A stretch of 8,266 nucleotides of DNA from an uncultured Planctomycetaceae bacterium. GTDB lineage: Bacteria > Planctomycetota > Planctomycetia > Pirellulales > Pirellulaceae. The translations under genes were made by a program, and so were the position numbers. Below the pieces are notes generated by a model. It did not search any database and was not told where the DNA came from. It was given only the letters and a program-made list of their open reading frames with translations. The stretch lies in NCBI GenBank assembly GCA_937904535.1, contig CALELC010000579.1, positions 1-8,266 on the forward strand. Direction: 5' to 3'. Below are positions 5,802-8,266 of the stretch, one piece after another; the first letter of the stretch is position 1; each line of letters begins with the position of its first letter.

Positions 5802-6785
5802 ATGGAATCGACCTGTCTTGATGTTCATGACGCTCCGTCGGCCGCTTCTGCAACCCTAGCTCCGCCTTCGGTTCATAGCCGAGTCGCTCCTCAGCGTTCG
5901 ATTCGGTGGGATTATGTGATTTTCTTTGGGGCATTGCATCTGGCTGCGTTGCTGGTCTTGGTTCCCTATTTCTTTAGTTGGATCGGAGTCGCGGCATTCT
6001 TAGTAGGTGTCGTTGTTTTCGGGCAGTTTGCCATTCCGATCGGCTACCACCGTTTGCTGACTCATAAAAGCTTTCGAACACCTAAGTGGTTTGAACGCAC
6101 CTTAGTAACTTTGGCGATGTGTACGGCGCAGGAGACTCCGGCGCAGTGGGTGGCTTGGCATCGCCGACATCATTGTTTCTCGGATGAGCACGAAGATCCC
6201 CATACCCCACGGATCAATTTTCTTTGGGCTCACGTGAACTGGCTGGTTCATGAGAGTCGGAGTCGGCTGCAGACATTCTCATTGTTTGAGAAGTATGCGC
6301 GAGATGTATTGGCGGATCCTTACTATCGTTGGATTGAAAAGTTGCCGAGTCCCGCCGGCGTGTTCTTTCTCGCCCACGCCGTCGTGCTCAGCGCCATCGT
6401 CGGCTGCCTGGCCACGGCTTGGTATGGCTGGAGCAGTGAGGCCCTGCAACTCACGGCAAGCGTCATCGTTTGGGGTGTGATTGCGCGGACCGTCTGGGTT
6501 TGGCACATCACCTGGAGCGTGAACTCGCTCTCTCACTTATTCGGATACCAGAACTATGCGACCGGTGATGACAGTCGCAACAACTGGTTCGTGTCGTTGC
6601 TGACCGGCGGCGAAGGTTGGCATAACAATCATCATGCGGATCCGGCCAGTGCGTCGGTTCAGCATCGCTGGTGGGAACTCGATCCGAACTATTATGTGAT
6701 CCGCCTGTTCGGTCTGTTCGGGCTGGCAACGGACATTGTTCCGCCGCGTCATCAACGACAGGCCAAGAAGCCGAAGCCGCGTTAG
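5802..6785 (+). CDS. Fatty acid (acyl-CoA type, probable delta-9) desaturase
   Basis: 327 residues from the ATG at 5802, or up to 337 from the GTG at 5772. It is a membrane di-iron enzyme of the FA_desaturase family, which introduces a cis double bond into saturated acyl chains using O2 and reduced electron carriers. The three histidine boxes are visible (numbered from 5802): HRLLTH at 83-88, HRRHH at 120-124 and HNNHH at 274-278 in GEGWHNNHH. An extra ligand-type histidine is in NSLSH at 241-245. Hydrophobic segments lie at about 39-60 and 61-80 before box 1, with a second pair at about 186-230. The N-terminal 30 residues are Ala/Ser/Pro-rich and the C-terminus is basic (AKKPKPR). No fused cytochrome b5 or ferredoxin domain is present, so electrons must come from a separate protein. 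Likely role: adjusting membrane lipid unsaturation. Substrate and regiospecificity cannot be read from sequence alone. Confidence 0.93.
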   Translation: MESTCLDVHDAPSAASATLAPPSVHSRVAPQRSIRWDYVIFFGALHLAALLVLVPYFFSWIGVAAFLVGVVVFGQFAIPIGYHRLLTHKSFRTPKWFERTLVTLAMCTAQETPAQWVAWHRRHHCFSDEHEDPHTPRINFLWAHVNWLVHESRSRLQTFSLFEKYARDVLADPYYRWIEKLPSPAGVFFLAHAVVLSAIVGCLATAWYGWSSEALQLTASVIVWGVIARTVWVWHITWSVNSLSHLFGYQNYATGDDSRNNWFVSLLTGGEGWHNNHHADPASASVQHRWWELDPNYYVIRLFGLFGLATDIVPPRHQRQAKKPKPR

Positions 6786-6802
6786 GCTGCCTGTAAACGC
6801 GG
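6777..6802. terminator. GC-rich hairpin between convergent genes, possible bidirectional terminator
   Basis: CCGCGTT (6777-6783) and AACGCGG (6796-6802) form a perfect 7-base stem. The small palindrome AGGC-T-GCCT (6784-6792) lies in the loop. The left arm includes the first base of the TAG stop of the desaturase (6783-6785), and the right end is 14 bases from the stop of the rhomboid gene on the other strand. There is no clear T tract on either side, so efficiency is uncertain. Confidence 0.45.
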
Positions 6803-6815
6803 ACAATCGCCATGT

Positions 6816-7592
6816 CTAGAAGCGGTGAGGCCGATCGTCGGTCGTGGCCTCAAGCCGGCCGATGCCGGCCGTTCGCACCACGATCGCCAGCACCACACCC
6901 GCAGCGAATCCGCCGATGTGCGCCCACCAGGCCACTCCGGTCGAGCCACCCATCTCCCACATGCCGTTGACGATCTGAAAGACGAACCACAGCCCCAAAA
7001 AGATGGGGGCTGGCAGTACGAACGTCTTGAAGAAGATGAATAACGGAAGCACCGCAAACACCCGCGCATGCGGGAACAGCATTGCATAGGCTCCCATGAC
7101 GCCGGCGATAGCACCGCTAGCCCCGATCGTCGGCACCGGCGAAAGGGCGTTGGTAATCAGATGGCTGACTCCTGCAATCAGTCCCGTACCGAGGTACATC
7201 AACAGATAGGGGATATGCCCAAAACGATCTTCGACATTGTCACCGAAGATGAAGAGAAACCACATGTTCCCCAGAAAATGCATCCAACCACCGTGCAGAA
7301 AGATGCAGGTGATCATGGTCAGCCAAGGCGAGATCGCCGGATTGGCAAGCACTTTGACCCGCTGTTCGACAACCACGCCGAACGGCGTCTGCACCGCTTC
7401 CTGATAAGCCAGTGCGGCCGGCGTGTCGGGATCTGTGATCCGCAACGGCACCATGCCGTACTGTTCGACGATCCGCTGGCCTCCATCACCGCTGGAGACC
7501 TGCGCATAGAAGACGAGAGAACAGATCGCGATCAGCGCATAAGTAACGAACGGCGTCGTCCGCGACGGGACGCTATCGCGTAATGGGATCAT
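6816..7592 (-). CDS. Rhomboid family intramembrane serine protease
   Basis: 258 residues. Rhomboids cut transmembrane segments of other membrane proteins inside the lipid bilayer. Visible family features: the N-terminal MIPLRDSVPS start; HGGWMHFLGNMWFL at 100-113, with the conserved His100 and Asn109; the catalytic serine motif GASGAIAG with Ser159; and the partner histidine His225 in WWAHIGGFAAG. About six hydrophobic segments are expected (near 14-32, 92-116, 127-147, 155-175, 178-203 and 222-240). Residues 33-88 form a soluble loop between the first two spans, as is common in the MIPLRD subgroup. The start at 7592 lacks a strong ribosome site, but the family N-terminus supports it. It lies 45 bases after secG on the same strand and is probably co-transcribed. 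The substrate is unknown. Confidence 0.93.
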   Translation of the reverse strand: MIPLRDSVPSRTTPFVTYALIAICSLVFYAQVSSGDGGQRIVEQYGMVPLRITDPDTPAALAYQEAVQTPFGVVVEQRVKVLANPAISPWLTMITCIFLHGGWMHFLGNMWFLFIFGDNVEDRFGHIPYLLMYLGTGLIAGVSHLITNALSPVPTIGASGAIAGVMGAYAMLFPHARVFAVLPLFIFFKTFVLPAPIFLGLWFVFQIVNGMWEMGGSTGVAWWAHIGGFAAGVVLAIVVRTAGIGRLEATTDDRPHRF

Positions 7593-7637
7593 GGCGTCCG
7601 GAATCAGGAAGGCAGCGAGCGCGGACGGAACGATCGA

Positions 7638-8219
7638 CTATGGGTTCGCCGAATCCGTCGCTGCGGCCGGTTCTGTAGCATCTTCGGTGCCGCTGCTAGC
7701 CGAATTATCAGCCGCTTGCGGTTCCGTTGCTGCCTGCCCTGCACCGTCGGCGCCATCCGTTGCTGGCTCGACTGCCGGAGCGGAAGTAGCCGGATCGTCG
7801 GTCGCTGGGGCACTGTTGGCTGGGGCGGCACTATCACCGCCGAGGTTGCCGAAGTCGATCAAATCGGAATTCGCTGGCGTCTGATCCGCTGGCGAAGCCG
7901 AAATCGAGGTGTCCGGATCAATTGCGGCCGGAGCGCGCGACCCGATCTGCCACATTGTGAACGCACACAAGGCGATCCATCCGAGCGCAACAAAACTGGT
8001 GATCCGAGTGAATAAATCGCCGGCCTTCGTACCGAACGCACTCTGACCTCCCGGACCACCCAAGGCACCTGCAAGGCCGCCACCGCGGCCGCGCTGCACC
8101 AGAATCAGCAGGATCAAGAAGATCGACAGAAAAAACAACGCCCAGCCGAGCACGGCATTGACGAATGACCATCCGAGCAAAGAAGGAACAACAGCCGCCA
8201 ATAGGGTTGAGAAGGTCAT
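7638..8219 (-). CDS. secG: Preprotein translocase subunit SecG with a long acidic C-terminal tail
   Basis: 193 residues. SecG is the small subunit of the SecYEG channel that assists SecA-driven export. Seen: a first membrane span at about 20-41 ending ILLILVQ; the diagnostic glycine-rich cytoplasmic loop RGRGGGLAGALGGPGGQSAF at 43-62, followed by GTKAGDLFTRIT; and a second span at about 73-92. Typical SecG stops soon after this. Here a further 100 residues rich in Ala, Pro, Asp, Thr and Ser follow, predicted disordered and acidic, and periplasmic by the usual SecG topology. The ATG at 8219 overlaps the stop of an upstream frame (ATGA), pointing to translational coupling. A GGACGGA sequence sits just before the start. 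The same frame stays open to the window edge, but the family N-terminus fits the 8219 start. Confidence 0.92.
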   Translation of the reverse strand: MTFSTLLAAVVPSLLGWSFVNAVLGWALFFLSIFLILLILVQRGRGGGLAGALGGPGGQSAFGTKAGDLFTRITSFVALGWIALCAFTMWQIGSRAPAAIDPDTSISASPADQTPANSDLIDFGNLGGDSAAPANSAPATDDPATSAPAVEPATDGADGAGQAATEPQAADNSASSGTEDATEPAAATDSANP

Positions 8220-8266
8220 ACGATCCGTCCGGTGTAATTCAACAATTGAGTGAGATACGGCAGCGG
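8216..8266 (-). CDS. C-terminal end of an unidentified gene overlapping secG
   Basis: On the minus strand a frame is open from the window edge to a TGA at 8218-8216 and encodes PLPYLTQLLNYTGRIV. Its stop overlaps the secG start codon as ATGA, a common arrangement of co-translated genes, which is the main evidence that it is a real gene end. Sixteen residues are too few to name the product. They do not obviously match the C-terminus of triosephosphate isomerase, a frequent neighbour of secG. Confidence 0.4.
   Translation of the reverse strand, partial: PLPYLTQLLNYTGRIV

Noticed and set aside
7068..7583. A 171-codon plus-strand open frame
   Set aside because: It is antisense to the rhomboid gene, whose catalytic motifs GASG and WWAHIGG are unmistakable.
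8220..8264. N-terminal extension of secG to the window edge (the frame stays open upstream of 8219)
   Set aside because: The extra residues AAVSHSIVELHRTDR are polar and unlike a SecG N-terminus. The ATGA overlap with the upstream stop supports the start at 8219.

Overview
The window most likely comes from a planctomycete, probably of the Pirellulaceae/Rhodopirellula type. Three neighbouring proteins carry the Arg/Glu/Leu-rich N-terminal tag of the LEPR-XLL type that is typical of planctomycete exported proteins (PRFEPLEDRRVMA, LRLENLESRRLLAA and RMERLESRSLLAA). They combine it with cohesin-like, dockerin-like, cadherin-like and SdrD B-like domains, a common planctomycete surface-protein repertoire. 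Coding DNA is moderately GC-rich, gene spacing is loose, and strands are mixed. The assignment rests on protein style only.

Left half (1-5570): surface proteins. A large minus-strand gene starts at 2278 and runs off the left edge. Its product has the N-terminal tag, an Ig-like (Big_5-type) domain, a cohesin-like domain, a two-loop dockerin-like region and at least four cadherin-like repeats, each exactly 100 codons long. A 442-base divergent intergenic region separates it from two plus-strand genes, 2721-3980 and 4367-5569. These two are paralogues: each has the tag and one cohesin-like domain. The first adds an SdrD B-like domain and an Ala/Ser-rich tail; the second has a Pro-rich tail. Having a dockerin-bearing protein next to two proteins with only cohesins suggests they could bind each other at the cell surface, but this is inference.

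Right half (5570-8266): membrane functions. A fatty acid desaturase with the three histidine boxes is on the plus strand and converges on a minus-strand rhomboid protease. A GC-rich hairpin that could terminate transcription from both sides lies between them. Upstream of the rhomboid gene is secG, whose product has an unusually long acidic, Ala-rich C-terminal tail. secG overlaps by ATGA the last 16 codons of an unidentified gene that enters from the right edge. That gene, secG and the rhomboid gene look like one minus-strand operon.

I found no tRNA, rRNA, CRISPR array, insertion sequence or recognisable defence system. The most unusual content is the surface-protein cluster: its possible cohesin-dockerin pairing, the perfectly periodic repeats, and the poorly understood export tag.
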